The notes beneath the pieces were generated by a model. The model was given only the letters and a program-made list of their open reading frames with translations. It made no database searches and had not been told where the DNA came from. Shown here one piece after another: positions 5,457-5,525 of a DNA stretch of 5,525 bases. Position 1 is the first letter of the stretch. Each line of letters begins with the position of its first letter. This DNA is from JANNXQ01 sp031425095 (GTDB taxonomy: Bacteria > Verrucomicrobiota > Verrucomicrobiia > Chthoniobacterales > Chthoniobacteraceae), in NCBI GenBank assembly GCA_031425095.1, contig JANPIS010000018.1, positions 1-5,525 of the forward strand. The letters are read 5' to 3'. A program made the position numbers and the translations under genes.

Positions 5457-5525
5457 TTAGTAGTCCATTCCACCGCCTGGAGGATGGTGGTCGCCACCAC
5501 CGCCGCCCGGAGCTTTCTTCTCAGG
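5457..5525 (-). CDS. groEL: 60-kDa chaperonin GroEL, C-terminal end (gene continues beyond window)
   Basis: Only the last 22 codons and the TAA stop (5459-5457 on the - strand) are present. The peptide is PEKKAP followed by GGGGGDHHPPGGGMDY. A glycine-rich tail ending in GGMD plus an aromatic or Met residue is the signature of the flexible GroEL C-terminus that projects into the folding chamber. The preceding PEKK is also typical. The insertion of Asp, two His and two Pro between the glycine runs departs from the common GGM repeats. The ATP-dependent chaperonin core lies outside the window. An intrinsic terminator follows immediately. Confidence 0.88.
   Translation of the reverse strand, partial: PEKKAPGGGGGDHHPPGGGMDY

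Overview
The window looks like a chromosomal segment of a GC-rich, Gram-negative-type bacterium, most likely a Verrucomicrobiota member (perhaps Opitutaceae-like). The taxonomy is inference. It rests on a TIGR02999-type ECF sigma factor beside a kinesin-light-chain-like TPR protein, on start codons without Shine-Dalgarno sequences behind C-rich leaders, on a lipoprotein signal, and on a GroEL tail ending GGGMDY. No transposase, integrase, tRNA, rRNA or CRISPR array is visible.

Layout. Positions 1-602 (+) hold the 3' end of a gene for a protein with 42-residue TPR repeats. Positions 702-1262 (+) encode an ECF-type sigma factor, probably functionally linked to that TPR protein or to a kinase to which it may belong. 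Positions 1263-1611 contain no convincing gene but are rich in inverted repeats: an 8-bp helix and a perfect 13-bp helix stack to enclose about 150 nt, and a further 11-bp imperfect hairpin lies closer to htpG. Positions 1612-3447 (+) are a complete htpG (bacterial Hsp90). Positions 3524-3910 (+) encode a small Ala/Lys-rich lipoprotein built on an 11-residue repeat, followed by a strong intrinsic terminator at 3941-3976. Positions 4005-5165 (-) are a complete group I cysteine desulfurase (NifS/IscS-like), convergent with the lipoprotein gene. Positions 5166-5456 hold its presumed promoter, the groEL terminator, and a stretch on the + strand with protein-like base periodicity. Positions 5457-5525 (-) are the last 22 codons and stop of groEL.

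How they fit together. The content is mainly protein homeostasis (HtpG, GroEL), sulfur mobilisation (cysteine desulfurase) and transcriptional signalling (sigma factor plus TPR protein). Each complete gene appears to be its own short transcription unit rather than part of one operon. The most unusual items are the structured region upstream of htpG, the hendecad-repeat lipoprotein, the coding-like segment upstream of the cysteine desulfurase gene, and the absence of Shine-Dalgarno sequences at all four visible starts.
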